64,000 bases of DNA from Clostridia bacterium (GTDB lineage Bacteria; Bacillota; Clostridia; TANB77; CAG-508), in contig JAGAKS010000006.1 of NCBI GenBank assembly GCA_017625465.1, forward strand, positions 1 through 64,000. Direction: 5' to 3'. This document shows, piece after piece, positions 1 to 9,305 of this stretch; position 1 is the first letter of the stretch, and each line of letters opens with the position of its first letter. Made by a program: the position numbers and the translations under genes. Below the pieces are notes generated by a model, which was not told where the DNA came from, did no database searches, and saw only the letters and a program-made list of their open reading frames with translations.

Positions 1-172
1 CATTTATTGTAGAATTTAATTTGCGCTCAATATTTATTTTCATTTATTTCTCCACTTTTATTTTTCTTCATTATATATTTTAAAAAAATATTATTCAATA
101 ATTTATAGATAAAAGGCATTTCTTTACGATAATCGGTAAAATCTTTACCATCATTATTAACAAATGTTAAAC
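1..172. other. Left edge, no supportable gene
   Basis: AT-rich sequence with no ORF that has a start codon and ribosome binding site. On the minus strand an open stretch ends in a stop near position 28, but it runs straight out of the terminator of the neighbouring gene and has no visible start. I would not call it a gene. Confidence 0.5.
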
Positions 173-205
173 AAAAAACGAGCTGTTTCTGTTAAGAAAT
201 TGCTC
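173..205 (-). terminator. Rho-independent terminator of the HAD phosphatase gene
   Basis: Read on the minus strand, the arms at 202-205 and 180-183, extended by an inner TTTC/GAAA pairing, form a hairpin that is followed by a run of T (A at 173-178 on the plus strand). It lies just beyond the stop of the gene at 229-936. Confidence 0.7.
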
Positions 206-228
206 ATTTTGCTTTAAAGTATTTTTAT

Positions 229-936
229 TTATTCTTCAATAATTATTTTAATCAATTCTGAAACACTTTTAACGCTTCTTGGTGTTAATTCTTTTAACTC
301 TGGCACAGAATCTTCCATACGAAAGCCATTAAAATCTTTTATCATATCAATATCGCTATACCCATCTCCAATAGTATAGACATTTGAATTATCTTCAATT
401 TCTAAATATTTTAATAAATATTTTATTGCATAAGATTTATTAGTTTTATTAGAAATAATTTCTATTGCATTGCTTGATAAAAAATATGAAATTACATATT
501 CTCCGTATTTTTTATTTATATATTCGTTTATATTCCATGCATCTTCTTTGTTTGAATATTTTACATCTATTTTGGTTAAATTTTCATGTTCAAAATCTAC
601 TCTACCTTCAAACAAACTACAGCAAAAATGACTAATAGATTTTTCTAAACATAAATCATTTTTTATATCTTCTATTATTTTAGATTCAATAAAAGTTTGA
701 AAAATTATATTATCTTTACAATCTAGTATTATTGCTCCATGGTCTAAAATGGCATAGTCATACTTTAAATTGTATTGTTTTACTTTCTTTTGCAAATCCA
801 TAAAACTTCTACCAGTCGCTATAACAAATATATTTCCATTATCTCTAAATTGCTGTACACTTTGTTTGTTTAGTTCTATGTCTTCATCATTAACATAGAA
901 AGTTTGATCATAATCACTTACTAAAACTTTTTTCAT
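229..936 (-). CDS. HAD-superfamily Cof-type phosphatase
   Basis: This is a 235-residue cytoplasmic hydrolase of the Cof/IIB branch of the haloacid dehalogenase superfamily, enzymes that dephosphorylate small sugar phosphates or nucleotides. Motif I is the DYDQT near residue 8, with the nucleophilic and acid/base aspartates. Motif II is the ATGRS near residue 40. Motif IV is GDGYSDIDM near residue 190, supplying the magnesium-binding acids. Length and motif spacing fit the family. The gene ends in its own terminator and seems monocistronic. The substrate cannot be deduced from sequence. Confidence 0.85.
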   Translation of the reverse strand: MKKVLVSDYDQTFYVNDEDIELNKQSVQQFRDNGNIFVIATGRSFMDLQKKVKQYNLKYDYAILDHGAIILDCKDNIIFQTFIESKIIEDIKNDLCLEKSISHFCCSLFEGRVDFEHENLTKIDVKYSNKEDAWNINEYINKKYGEYVISYFLSSNAIEIISNKTNKSYAIKYLLKYLEIEDNSNVYTIGDGYSDIDMIKDFNGFRMEDSVPELKELTPRSVKSVSELIKIIIEE

Positions 937-993
937 TCTACCCTCTTCTCTTTTATTTTCTATATTATATCATAATTTTCAATATGTCGCATT

Positions 994-1530
994 TTATTTC
1001 AATTCATTTTCTGCAATTTTATAATCTGGCATATAATTTTCTACTAAGCTCCAAAATTTTTTAGAATGATTCATATATTTTAAATGGCAAAGTTCATGTA
1101 AACATACATATTCTATAGCAAAATCACTATACATTATTAACTTTGCATTTAGTTTTATAACCTTCTTATTAGAACAATTTCCCCACGCTCTTTTAAAATT
1201 CATGAGCTTATATTCTTCAGGTTTTAAGCCTGTTATATTTATCATCTTTTCCATAATTTGAGGTATTCTTTTTTCAGCTTCTTTTCTATAAAACTTTTCA
1301 TTTTGCATATATTTTTCTTCTTTTATTTTTCTATCAGATTTTAGAGTTTCTTCTAGCTTTTTAAAAATCCATTTTTTCTTGCTTTCAACTATTTCTATTG
1401 CTTTATCATCAGTCATTTTCTTTGGACCTTTTACAATTACTTCTCCATCTCTAATAGAAATATATATATTTCTTCTCTTTCCTCTATCAATTTCATATTC
1501 AATTATTTTTCCATTATATTCAAGTTTCAT
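994..1530 (-). CDS. YgjP-like (DUF45) zinc metallopeptidase
   Basis: A 178-residue protein of the YgjP/SprT-like metal-dependent hydrolase group. The C-terminal half holds HELCHLKYMNH (residues about 145-155), a classic HExxH zinc site with a third histidine six residues on, followed by KKFW as in family members. The N-terminal half is the beta-rich, basic region typical of DUF45 proteins. No signal peptide or membrane segment is visible, so it should be cytoplasmic. It is divergent to asnS. Physiological substrates of this family are poorly known. Confidence 0.8.
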   Translation of the reverse strand: MKLEYNGKIIEYEIDRGKRRNIYISIRDGEVIVKGPKKMTDDKAIEIVESKKKWIFKKLEETLKSDRKIKEEKYMQNEKFYRKEAEKRIPQIMEKMINITGLKPEEYKLMNFKRAWGNCSNKKVIKLNAKLIMYSDFAIEYVCLHELCHLKYMNHSKKFWSLVENYMPDYKIAENELK

Positions 1531-1582
1531 AATTTAAAAATAATACTAAATTGATTTTTAGTCAATTCTTTTTTTGTATATA

Positions 1583-1611
1583 TTGAATTTATCGTATAAA
1601 TTTTATATAAT
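1583..1611 (+). promoter_or_regulatory. Sigma-A promoter of asnS
   Basis: TTGAAT at 1583-1588, a 17-base spacer, and a perfect TATAAT at 1606-1611, about 28 bases before the asnS start. The leader is too short for a T-box. Confidence 0.75.
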
Positions 1612-1639
1612 ACAGGTATCTTATATATGGAGGAAATTT

Positions 1640-3031
1640 ATGGATAACATACTTATTAAAGATTTATTTAGAAATTCTGAAAATTATTTTTCAAAAGAAA
1701 TTAAAGTTTCTGGCTGGATAAGAACAGTTAGAGATTCTAAAACATTTGGATTCATAGAAATAAATGATGGAAGTTTTTTCAAAAATTTACAAATCGTTTT
1801 TGATAACTCACTACCTAATTTTGAAGAAATTTGTAAATTTACACTAAGTTCTTCAATTGAAGTTACTGGTATTTTCACAAAAACAGAAAATGCAAAACAA
1901 GCTTTTGAATTAAAAGCAACAAAAGTTGAGCTTATAGCTATGTCTGATAGCGAATATCCACTTCAAAAGAAACGTCATAGCTTCGAATATCTAAGAACTA
2001 TTGCACATTTAAGACCAAGAACCAATACTTTTAATGCTGTATTTAGAGTTCGTTCAGTATTATCTTATGCAATACACAAATTTTTCCAAGAAAGAAACTT
2101 TGTATATGTGCATACACCACTTATTACTGGTAGCGACTGCGAAGGTGCTGGAGAAATGTTCAATCTAAATACTTTCGATTTAAAAAATGTACCATTAACT
2201 GAAGATGGTGAAGTTGATTTTTCTAAAGACTTTTTTGGAAAACCTGCACATCTTACTGTTAGTGGTCAATTAGACGTTGAAACTTATGCTTTTGCCTTTA
2301 GAAATGTTTATACTTTTGGACCAACTTTTAGAGCTGAAAATTCTAATACAGTAAAGCATGCAGCAGAATTTTGGATGATTGAACCTGAAATATGTTTTGC
2401 TGATTTACAAGATGATATGGATTTAGCAGAAGATATGCTAAAATATGTAATAAAATATGTTCTTGATAATTGTCCAGAAGAAATGCAATTTTTCAATCAA
2501 TTTGTAGATACTACTTTACTTGAAAGATTAAACAATGTTTTAAATTCTGATTTTGGTAGAATTACTTACACAGATGCTATAAAAGAACTTGAAAAATATA
2601 ATGACGAATTTGAGTTTAAAATATCTTGGGGTGTAGATTTACAAACAGAACATGAAAGATATTTAAGTGAAAAAATATTTAAAAAACCTGTTTTTGTCAC
2701 AGATTATCCAGCTGAAATAAAAGCTTTCTATATGAAACAAAATCCTGATGGAAAAACTGTTGCAGCAACAGACTTACTTGTTCCTGGAATTGGAGAAATC
2801 ATTGGTGGTAGCCAAAGAGAAGACAACTTAGAGGTATTACAAGAAAAAATGAAAAAACTAGGTTTAGACGAAAAAGACTACTGGTGGTATTTAGATTTAA
2901 GAAAATACGGAAGCGTTCCACATGCTGGTTTTGGGTTGGGATTTGAAAGAGCTATGATGTACATTACTGGTATGCAAAATATTCGTGATGTATTACCTTT
3001 CCCTAGAACTCCAAAAAATTGTGAATTTTAA
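1640..3031 (+). CDS. asnS: Asparaginyl-tRNA synthetase
   Basis: Charges tRNA-Asn with asparagine using ATP. The 463-residue protein has an N-terminal OB-fold anticodon-binding domain (about 1-115) and a class II catalytic core. Motif 2 contains FRAENS (near residue 235), and motif 3 is [15 protein letters not shown] near the C-terminus. I start at the ATG at 1640, which has GGAGG at 1629-1633 seven bases upstream; the in-frame extension to 1574 would run through the promoter. The gene is monocistronic and ends in a strong hairpin terminator. Confidence 0.95.
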   Translation: MDNILIKDLFRNSENYFSKEIKVSGWIRTVRDSKTFGFIEINDGSFFKNLQIVFDNSLPNFEEICKFTLSSSIEVTGIFTKTENAKQAFELKATKVELIAMSDSEYPLQKKRHSFEYLRTIAHLRPRTNTFNAVFRVRSVLSYAIHKFFQERNFVYVHTPLITGSDCEGAGEMFNLNTFDLKNVPLTEDGEVDFSKDFFGKPAHLTVSGQLDVETYAFAFRNVYTFGPTFRAENSNTVKHAAEFWMIEPEICFADLQDDMDLAEDMLKYVIKYVLDNCPEEMQFFNQFVDTTLLERLNNVLNSDFGRITYTDAIKELEKYNDEFEFKISWGVDLQTEHERYLSEKIFKKPVFVTDYPAEIKAFYMKQNPDGKTVAATDLLVPGIGEIIGGSQREDNLEVLQEKMKKLGLDEKDYWWYLDLRKYGSVPHAGFGLGFERAMMYITGMQNIRDVLPFPRTPKNCEF

Positions 3032-3038
3032 TATAAAA

Positions 3039-3067
3039 CGAGGCAAATTAATTCGCCTCGTCTATTT
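3039..3067. terminator. Terminator after asnS
   Basis: CGAGGC (3039-3044) pairs with GCCTCG (3055-3060), followed by a T-rich tract. It lies between the convergent asnS and nitroreductase genes and may serve both. Confidence 0.85.
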
Positions 3068-3083
3068 TTTTATTCAGCTTCTA

Positions 3084-3608
3084 CTAATTTATTTTGTTCC
3101 AATAAACCATTTCTTCCATACTATTTCTTTTTTCGTGCATTGCGCTTGGGGTTGCATTTTCTCCTGGATATCCTACAGCTAAAAGAGCAACTGGTTCTAA
3201 ATTTTCTGGAATATCATAAGTTTCTTTTAAACTTTCTGGGTCGAAAGATCCAATCCATGTTGTACCTAAGCCTAAGTCTTGTGCTTCTAACATCATATGT
3301 GTTGTTACTATACTTGCATCAACAATTCCTTCATCTTTATCATCATATTTTCTTTTCCAAGATACGTTTTTATCATAACAAATTATCATTATTACTGGTG
3401 CATTCCAACCATAAGGTGTAGCTTCTTTTAGTTTTTTTAAATTCTCTTCTTCTGTTAAAACCAAAATTCTTTGTGATTGAAAATTAACTGCTGTTGGTGC
3501 AATTCTCGCTACTTCTAATATTTTATTAATCTTCTCTTCCTCTATTTTTTTATTTGCAAAATCTCTACAAGAATATCTTTGTTTAGCTAATTCTAAAAAA
3601 TCCATCAT
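3084..3608 (-). CDS. Nitroreductase-family flavoprotein
   Basis: A 174-residue single-domain FMN-dependent oxidoreductase of the nitroreductase family. The N-terminal RYSCRDF motif binds the FMN phosphate. PTAVNFQSQRI near residue 40 and LGLGTTWIGSF near residue 115 are the usual flavin-contacting segments, and the VGYPGE near residue 150 fits the family C-terminus. These enzymes use NAD(P)H to reduce quinones, nitro compounds or other acceptors; the true substrate is unknown. A good ribosome binding site (AGGAGG) precedes the ATG. Confidence 0.88.
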   Translation of the reverse strand: MMDFLELAKQRYSCRDFANKKIEEEKINKILEVARIAPTAVNFQSQRILVLTEEENLKKLKEATPYGWNAPVIMIICYDKNVSWKRKYDDKDEGIVDASIVTTHMMLEAQDLGLGTTWIGSFDPESLKETYDIPENLEPVALLAVGYPGENATPSAMHEKRNSMEEMVYWNKIN

Positions 3609-3695
3609 TTCCTCCTATCTAAATGCAATAATTTTTATCATTTAAAAACTTATTTGAAATTATTCTATCATAGTTTTTTAGTAAGTACAATAAAA

Positions 3696-3729
3696 AAATC
3701 ACGAAGAATTTTCTGATTCTTCGTGATTT
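3696..3729 (-). terminator. Terminator of mazF
   Basis: A perfect inverted repeat (arms ATCACGAAGAA and TTCTTCGTGAT) followed on the minus strand by seven T. It separates mazF from the nitroreductase gene downstream. Confidence 0.85.
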
Positions 3730-3733
3730 AATA

Positions 3734-4084
3734 TTAATCTTCTAAGCCAAAGCTTATACCAATTGCGCTATTTACTTTTCCCATTATTTGTGTATCATCT
3801 ATATGCCCTATTTTCTCCTTTAACCTACTTTTATCAATTGTTCGTATTTGCTCTGCAAGTACCACTGAATCAGCTTTCAATCCATTTCCATTTGATCCAA
3901 TTTCTATATGAGTTGGCAATTTATTTTTTCCTGTTTGAGAAGTAATCGCAGCAGCAATCACAGTAGGACTGTATTTATTTCCAGTATCATTTTGAATTAT
4001 AAGAACAGGTCTAACTCCTCCCTGCTCTGACCCAACCACTGGGCTTAAATCAGCATAGAACATATCTCCTCTTTTTACTACCAT
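3734..4084 (-). CDS. mazF: MazF/EndoA-type endoribonuclease toxin
   Basis: Sequence-specific mRNA interferase of the MazF/PemK family. The protein matches Bacillus EndoA across its length: [12 protein letters not shown] at the N-terminus, [12 protein letters not shown] with the catalytic arginine region, then AAITSQ, KLPTH and EQIRTIDK. I prefer the ATG at 4084, which aligns with the family start and has GGAG at a suitable distance; an upstream in-frame ATG at 4093 is possible. No antitoxin gene (MazE/EndoAI) lies upstream: the 40-base gap leads directly to an unrelated exported protein. It may be controlled by an antitoxin encoded elsewhere or act as a housekeeping RNase. Confidence 0.9.
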   Translation of the reverse strand: MVVKRGDMFYADLSPVVGSEQGGVRPVLIIQNDTGNKYSPTVIAAAITSQTGKNKLPTHIEIGSNGNGLKADSVVLAEQIRTIDKSRLKEKIGHIDDTQIMGKVNSAIGISFGLED

Positions 4085-4124
4085 AACCTTCACTCCTACT
4101 AAATAACATATAGAATTGTTGATA

Positions 4125-4700
4125 TTATTTAATTTCTATACTAGTATAGTTTATGCAAATATTACTCTTTTTGGTATTATCTTTAATTACTAATTTTGTA
4201 GGCTTTGCAGTTTGAGTATCTACATATAATTTTCCAAAATTAGGAACATCAAAAACAATATTGTTTTCTTTCATATATGTAGCACTATTACTGTTTTTAA
4301 ATTTCTCTATAAAAGTGCCTAGAAATAGTGTATTATTTGTCAGTGGTTTATAGTTTTCATATATTTTATCTAATTTAAGCATTGTGTTTTGTACCTTTAA
4401 ATTATTATCTTTAATCTCTATTTTAAGACCATTTATCTTTCCTTTACTTAACACTTCCAAACTACTATAATCTTTTGAAACATTTTGTTTCATTTTATAA
4501 GTATTAGTTGTTTTATTACTTTTTACCGTTACTTCAATTTCTGCTTCATATTCATTTATATTATTTAAAACATAATCAACAATTTTATTTTCATTTTTTA
4601 TAATTATATTATTTCCAAAAATTGAAGTATTATAATAACAAAATGCAAAAATTATTAGTAAAATTATGACAAAAATCAAAATTATGTACTTCTTTTTCAA
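4125..4700 (-). CDS. Membrane-anchored extracytoplasmic protein, LolA/GerS-like
   Basis: A 191-residue protein with one strongly hydrophobic segment (residues 5-23) and an extracytoplasmic beta-rich domain. Features such as the [12 protein letters not shown] stretch, [16 protein letters not shown] and a C-terminal [12 protein letters not shown] resemble the LolA-like fold seen in GerS-type sporulation lipoproteins, but there is no lipobox, so this is a structural guess only. It lies between dusB and mazF, with tight spacing to both. The protein at 33383-34006 has a similar layout. Confidence 0.55.
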   Translation of the reverse strand: MKKKYIILIFVIILLIIFAFCYYNTSIFGNNIIIKNENKIVDYVLNNINEYEAEIEVTVKSNKTTNTYKMKQNVSKDYSSLEVLSKGKINGLKIEIKDNNLKVQNTMLKLDKIYENYKPLTNNTLFLGTFIEKFKNSNSATYMKENNIVFDVPNFGKLYVDTQTAKPTKLVIKDNTKKSNICINYTSIEIK

Positions 4701-4723
4701 AATAAAAAACCTCCCACTAAATT

Positions 4724-5707
4724 TTATGAGAAGTTTTTACTATTATGTATTTTCAAAATTTCTTTAAATTCTTTTGTGCTTTGTACTGCATTTATTTTAT
4801 CTCGAATAACACTTGCATTTGGCAGACCTTTTACATACCAAGCAATATGTTTTCTAATTTCCCTAGTGGCAGTATATTCACCTTTCTCTTCTTCTAATAA
4901 ATTATAATGCTCTAGTATAACATTATATTTTTCTTGATTTGAAATTTCAGGAAGCTTTTCACCATTTTCTAAAAAATATGCAATCCTCTTAAAAATCCAA
5001 GGATTTCCAAGAGCTCCTCTTCCTATCATAATACCATCTACTCCTGTTGTCTCAAACATTCTTAAAGCATCTTCTTCATTTTTTATATCTCCATTTCCAA
5101 TTACCGGAATTGAAACTGCATCTTTAACTTTTTTTATTATTTCCCAATCTGCTGTTCCGCTGTAAAATTCTTCTCTAGTTCTACCATGAACTACTATTGC
5201 AGATGCTCCTGCTTCTTCTATAATTTTAGCTGCCTCTACAGCAACAATATGTTCATCATCCCAGCCTTTTCTTATTTTTACTGTAACTGGTTTTTCAGAA
5301 TTTTTTACAACTTCTTTTACTATTTCTCCTACTAAATCTAAATTTAGTAAAAGTTTACTTCCATCTCCATTTTTTACTACTTTAGGAGCAGGGCATCCCA
5401 TATTTACATCTAAAATATCCGATATTTGGCTAACCTTTTTAGCAGCTTTTCCCATTGTTTCTGGGTCATTACCAAATATTTGCATAGATATTGGTCTTTT
5501 CTCTTTCTCTGCTCTCAACATTTGATATGTTTTTTCATCCTCATAAACAATTGCTTTACTACTTACCATTTCATTACATACAAGTCCCGGGTTACCATAT
5601 TTTTTACAAATAATACGAAAAGGCAGGTCTGTAACTCCTGCCATTGGTGCTAATATTATGTTATTTTCTAATTTTACATTACCAATTTTTATTTCTTTTA
5701 AATACAT
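4724..5707 (-). CDS. dusB: tRNA-dihydrouridine synthase
   Basis: FMN-dependent reductase that converts uridine to dihydrouridine in the tRNA D-loop. The 327-residue protein has the TIM-barrel start (NIILAPMAGVTDLPFR near residue 16) and the catalytic NMGCPAPKVVKNGDGSKLL loop, with the active cysteine near residue 103. VTVKIRKGWDD follows near residue 140, and GNGDI and GIMIGRGALGNPW bind flavin phosphate. It follows rodA directly, with the rodA stop and dusB start two bases apart, so the two are co-transcribed. Confidence 0.93.
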   Translation of the reverse strand: MYLKEIKIGNVKLENNIILAPMAGVTDLPFRIICKKYGNPGLVCNEMVSSKAIVYEDEKTYQMLRAEKEKRPISMQIFGNDPETMGKAAKKVSQISDILDVNMGCPAPKVVKNGDGSKLLLNLDLVGEIVKEVVKNSEKPVTVKIRKGWDDEHIVAVEAAKIIEEAGASAIVVHGRTREEFYSGTADWEIIKKVKDAVSIPVIGNGDIKNEEDALRMFETTGVDGIMIGRGALGNPWIFKRIAYFLENGEKLPEISNQEKYNVILEHYNLLEEEKGEYTATREIRKHIAWYVKGLPNASVIRDKINAVQSTKEFKEILKIHNSKNFS

Positions 5708-5709
5708 AT

Positions 5710-6819
5710 CTACTCCACAAATATTGCTCTTTGTCTTCTACTGCTTATGTTTAATAATAGACCTATACAAATAAAATTTGTAACTAGAGAGCTACCACCA
5801 TAACTTACAAAAGGAAGTGGAACACCTGTAATAGGAAGTAATCCTATTGTCATTCCTATATTTTCCATAAAATGGAAAAAGAATATTCCTGCAATACCTA
5901 TTGCAACATAAGAACCTATATTGTCTTTTGCTGTTTTAGCTATATAAATTGATTTAGTTATAAGTACAATATATAAAATTACAATACTTCCAGTTGCTAC
6001 AAAACCTAGTTCTTCACCTATTGCTGAAAATATAAAGTCTGTTGTTTTTGGGTGTAAAAATCCAAGTTGTGTTTGATTACCTTGTCTATATCCCATTCCA
6101 AAAACTTGTCCAGCACCGATTGCTAATTTAGATTGTCTAATATTATAACCAGCTCCTCTAGGATCCAAATCTGGATTTAAAAAAACTTGAATTCTTTTTA
6201 TAGCATGTTCTGGTAACACATAATTATATACAATTGGTATTGATACTGCTACAATTAAGCATACAGCAATAATGTATCTTTTATCAATACCAGATACAAA
6301 AAGCATAAATACTACTGCAGTTAAAAATGCTGTTGCTGTTCCATAATCTGGTTGCTTAATAATAAGTAAAATTGGTATAGCAGCAAACGCCAAAAAAATA
6401 ATTAATTTCCAAAATTTATTTATTTCTTTTTTTCCTCTTAATTGTAGCTTATTTAAAATAAAAGCTAAAAATAATATAACAACTACTTTCGCAAGTTCTG
6501 ATGGTTGAAAAGTAAAGCTATCACCAATTTTATACCAACTACTAGCTCCACTGATTGGCTCCGTAAATAAAACACCAACCAGTAATGCTATAATTATAAT
6601 ATATGCTAATGAAGAAAATCTAATAATTACGTTATAATCAATGGTTATAGCTAAAATCAAAAATGGAATGCTTATAATAAGCCATTGCAACTGCTTTTTG
6701 AATTCTCCATACTCAGCATCTTGAGTTGCAGAAAATAGTGCAAAAGCTCCAATAATTACTAATAATATACTAACTACAAGAACACTCCATTCCACATTTT
6801 TAAGTAATTTTTTCTTCAT
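5710..6819 (-). CDS. rodA: SEDS peptidoglycan glycosyltransferase RodA/FtsW
   Basis: A 369-residue polytopic membrane protein of the SEDS family, which polymerises lipid II into glycan strands with a partner class B PBP. About ten hydrophobic helices are visible. Diagnostic stretches are GASSWYKIG and FQPSELAKV (near residues 90-110), KQPDYGTA (near 155), and the C-terminal GLLPITGVPLPFVSYGGSS. It lies directly downstream of minD and minE in one minus-strand operon. This neighbourhood favours the elongation enzyme RodA over FtsW; the choice is inference. Confidence 0.9.
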   Translation of the reverse strand: MKKKLLKNVEWSVLVVSILLVIIGAFALFSATQDAEYGEFKKQLQWLIISIPFLILAITIDYNVIIRFSSLAYIIIIALLVGVLFTEPISGASSWYKIGDSFTFQPSELAKVVVILFLAFILNKLQLRGKKEINKFWKLIIFLAFAAIPILLIIKQPDYGTATAFLTAVVFMLFVSGIDKRYIIAVCLIVAVSIPIVYNYVLPEHAIKRIQVFLNPDLDPRGAGYNIRQSKLAIGAGQVFGMGYRQGNQTQLGFLHPKTTDFIFSAIGEELGFVATGSIVILYIVLITKSIYIAKTAKDNIGSYVAIGIAGIFFFHFMENIGMTIGLLPITGVPLPFVSYGGSSLVTNFICIGLLLNISSRRQRAIFVE

Positions 6820-6828
6820 TACTTACTC

Positions 6829-7686
6829 CTATCTTTTCTTTTTCTTTGAACTAGATTTTTTCTTTTTAGGTTGTGGTTTATTTTCTGAATTATTTTCTTC
6901 AACTTTATTAGCTTTTTCTTCCTCTTCAGCTTTTTTTAGTAAATCATCAAATGTTATATCTTCACCATCTTCATCATCTAATTCTGGATCTTCTGAAAAA
7001 TCTACAACAGGTTCAATCGCTTCTTCCTCTTCTTCTTGCTCAATTACTAATTCTTCATCATTTTCTGCTATAACTTCTTCAGAAATAGTTGTTTTTGTTT
7101 CACTTACTTCGGCTTCAGTCTTTTCTTCTGCTACTTCTTCAGTTGTAACTGCTTCTGATGCATTTGTAGCTTCTTCAGGCAATTCTACATCTTCCGGAAT
7201 TTCTTCTACAAATTGTGTTTCTTCAAGATTTTCAAGTTTTTCTTCATTTTCTTTAGAAATTTCTTCTGGAAGTATAATTACTGAATCCGAAGCATTTTCT
7301 TCAGATACTTCTGGCTCTTTTTGAGGTGCTTTTTCTAATTCACCATTTTCATACATTAAAGTACCATCTTTTATTTTTTCAGCCTTAACATCATTTTTTA
7401 TATTAAGAATTGGAATATTGGCATATAGTGAAGGTGCACCATTTGTGCCATCCGCATTTTCTTGATTTGTAAGCCTTACGTCTATTGATGATTCATCAAT
7501 TACAATATATTTTTTAATAACATCTATGATTTCTTGCTTCATAAGCTCTAGAAAATCTACTGATACATTTGCTCTATCTTGCATTAGAACTAAATGTAGT
7601 CGTTCTTTTGCAGCATCTTTTGATGTAAGCTCTTTAACTTCCGGCTTCATCATTTTATTAAAAAAGTTTCCTAATTTCTCAAACAT
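6829..7686 (-). CDS. minE: MinE topological specificity factor with long charged C-terminal tail
   Basis: Residues 1 to about 95 are MinE: AKERLHLVLMQDRANVS is the MinD-binding segment, and VIKKYIVIDES leads into the dimerisation domain. MinE stimulates MinD ATPase and drives the oscillation that centres division. Normal MinE has about 85-95 residues, but this one has 285. The extra part is a very acidic, low-complexity stretch (about 110-255) and a final lysine/serine-rich basic patch. The reading frame is continuous with no internal start, so the tail appears genuine. minD lies just upstream and no minC is present. Confidence 0.85.
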   Translation of the reverse strand: MFEKLGNFFNKMMKPEVKELTSKDAAKERLHLVLMQDRANVSVDFLELMKQEIIDVIKKYIVIDESSIDVRLTNQENADGTNGAPSLYANIPILNIKNDVKAEKIKDGTLMYENGELEKAPQKEPEVSEENASDSVIILPEEISKENEEKLENLEETQFVEEIPEDVELPEEATNASEAVTTEEVAEEKTEAEVSETKTTISEEVIAENDEELVIEQEEEEEAIEPVVDFSEDPELDDEDGEDITFDDLLKKAEEEEKANKVEENNSENKPQPKKKKSSSKKKKR

Positions 7687-7716
7687 TTTCTCTCTACCCC
7701 TTTTAATTCCTTTGTT

Positions 7717-8511
7717 TTAAGCTTTTCCAAATAATCGTTTCAATTTAGCGAGAAAACCAGTTTCCTTTCCTGGAACTGTAACTTCAATATTTTCACCTAA
7801 TAATCTTCTAGAAATTTCAATATAAGCTTTTCCAGCTGGTGCTCTTTTGTTTGAAATTACTGGTTCACCTTTGTTTGTTTGAGTAATTATATATTCGTCA
7901 TCTGGTACAACACCAATTAAATCTATTGATAATAAATCAACTATATCATCAACATCCATCATTTCACCTTTTTTAACCATTGATGGTCTTAATCTATTAA
8001 CTATAAGCTCTGGATTTTTTATTTCTGATGCCTCTAATAAGCCTATAATTCTGTCTGCATCTCTAATTGCTGAAATTTCTGCTGTTGTAACAACTAAAGC
8101 TCTATTTGCACCAGCAATTGCATTTTTAAACCCTTGCTCTATTCCTGCTGGGCAATCAATTAATATATAATCAAACTCTTCCTTTAATTTATTGGTTAGT
8201 TCTCTCATTTGTTCTTCATTAATAGCTGTTTTATCTTTAGTTTGAGCTGCTGGAAGCAAGAAAAGCTCTTTAAATCTTTTATCTTTTATTAAAGCTTGTC
8301 TTAATTTGCATTTTTCTTCAATTACATCTACTAAGTCATATACAATTCTGTTTTCTAATCCCATAACAACATCTAGATTTCTTAATCCTATATCTGTATC
8401 AACTAACGCAACTTTTTTTCCTGCTAAAGCTAGTGCTGAACCTAGATTTGCTGTTGTTGTCGTTTTTCCAACTCCACCTTTTCCTGATGTAACAACGATA
8501 ACTTCTCCCAT
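7717..8511 (-). CDS. minD: Septum site-determining ATPase MinD
   Basis: A 264-residue deviant Walker ATPase that binds the membrane in its ATP form and recruits division inhibitors. Visible motifs are the Walker A TSGKGGVGKTTTTANLG (residues 8-24), DTDIGLRNLDVVMGLEN near residue 40, the Walker B IDCPAGIE near residue 120, and a C-terminal amphipathic membrane-targeting helix, FLAKLKRLFGK. It is the first gene of a minD-minE-rodA-dusB cluster. A minC gene is not adjacent. Confidence 0.95.
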   Translation of the reverse strand: MGEVIVVTSGKGGVGKTTTTANLGSALALAGKKVALVDTDIGLRNLDVVMGLENRIVYDLVDVIEEKCKLRQALIKDKRFKELFLLPAAQTKDKTAINEEQMRELTNKLKEEFDYILIDCPAGIEQGFKNAIAGANRALVVTTAEISAIRDADRIIGLLEASEIKNPELIVNRLRPSMVKKGEMMDVDDIVDLLSIDLIGVVPDDEYIITQTNKGEPVISNKRAPAGKAYIEISRRLLGENIEVTVPGKETGFLAKLKRLFGKA

Positions 8512-8565
8512 TATTTTCCTCCTTAAACATACTATTAAAATTACTATTTTAATTATACTTTATAT

Positions 8566-8594
8566 ATCTTATATTTTTTTTCGTAAAAAGTCAA
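8566..8594 (-). promoter_or_regulatory. Probable promoter of the minD operon
   Basis: On the minus strand TTGACT (8594-8589), a 17-base spacer, then TAAGAT (8571-8566) as a partial -10 match, about 55 bases before minD. It overlaps no other gene. Confidence 0.5.
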
Positions 8595-8652
8595 TGTAAA
8601 ATGAGCTTTTTTTGTAATCTTTTTGTAATATATTTATTTTTTTAAAAATCCG

Positions 8653-8681
8653 TAGTCATTTATTATCTTTTGTGATATAAT
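8653..8681 (+). promoter_or_regulatory. Promoter of porCDAB
   Basis: An extended -10 element, TGATATAAT (TATAAT at 8676-8681), with TAGTCA as a weak -35 box at 8653-8658 and a 17-base spacer. It sits 26 bases upstream of the first por start. Confidence 0.7.
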
Positions 8682-8707
8682 ACTAATGTTTGTAAGGAGG
8701 ACATTTT

Positions 8708-9289
8708 ATGAAAGATTTAATAGAAATTAGATGGCACGGCCGTGGTGGTCAAGGTGCTAAAACAGCCTCACTTCTTTTAGCAGATGCAGCTTTTAACACT
8801 GGCAAATATATTCAAGGTTTTCCAGAATATGGTCCAGAAAGAATGGGAGCTCCAATTACTGCTTATAATAGAATTGGTAACAAACCAATAACTGTTCATA
8901 GTAATATTTACGAACCAGATTTTGTTGTTGTTGTAGACGACACACTTCTTGAAGCCGTAAATGTTACAGCTGGTCTTAAAGAAGATGGAGCTATTATTAT
9001 AAATACAACCAAGGATGATGAATATTTAAAATCAAAATTAAATAACTACAAAGGAAGTATTTATAAGATAGATGCTAGAAGTATTTCAGAAGAAGCTTTA
9101 GGAAAATATTTTCCTAATACGCCTATGCTTGCTTCTATTGTTGCTATTAGTCAAATTATGTCAAAAGAAGACTTCTTAAAAGATATGGTTGCTTCTTTTA
9201 AACACAAATTTGCTAAAAAGCCTGAAGTTATTGAAGGTAATATGAAAGCTTTAGAAATGGCTTGGGATCAAATAATTAAAGTTGTGTAA
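8708..9289 (+). CDS. porC: 2-oxoacid (pyruvate):ferredoxin oxidoreductase, gamma subunit
   Basis: Gamma subunit of the four-subunit pyruvate:ferredoxin oxidoreductase, which oxidises pyruvate to acetyl-CoA and CO2 with reduction of ferredoxin. The protein has 193 residues and begins IEIRWHGRGGQGAKTAS, the family signature, followed by GFPEYGPERMGAPI. AAGGAGG lies seven bases before the ATG. It leads a compact plus-strand operon in the order gamma-delta-alpha-beta, the arrangement seen in thermophilic bacteria and archaea and some Clostridia, in contrast to the single-chain PFOR usual in Clostridium. Confidence 0.92.
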   Translation: MKDLIEIRWHGRGGQGAKTASLLLADAAFNTGKYIQGFPEYGPERMGAPITAYNRIGNKPITVHSNIYEPDFVVVVDDTLLEAVNVTAGLKEDGAIIINTTKDDEYLKSKLNNYKGSIYKIDARSISEEALGKYFPNTPMLASIVAISQIMSKEDFLKDMVASFKHKFAKKPEVIEGNMKALEMAWDQIIKVV

Positions 9290-9305
9290 AGAAAGGATTT
9301 TTAAT

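Noticed and set aside
1..172. Possible short minus-strand coding tail at the left edge
   Set aside because: It has no start codon and runs out of the terminator of the neighbouring gene.
1574..1640. asnS start at 1574
   Set aside because: The extension passes through the promoter and has no ribosome binding site. The family start fits 1640.
1531..1640. T-box or other riboswitch upstream of asnS
   Set aside because: The leader from promoter to start is about 28 bases, too short for any such structure.
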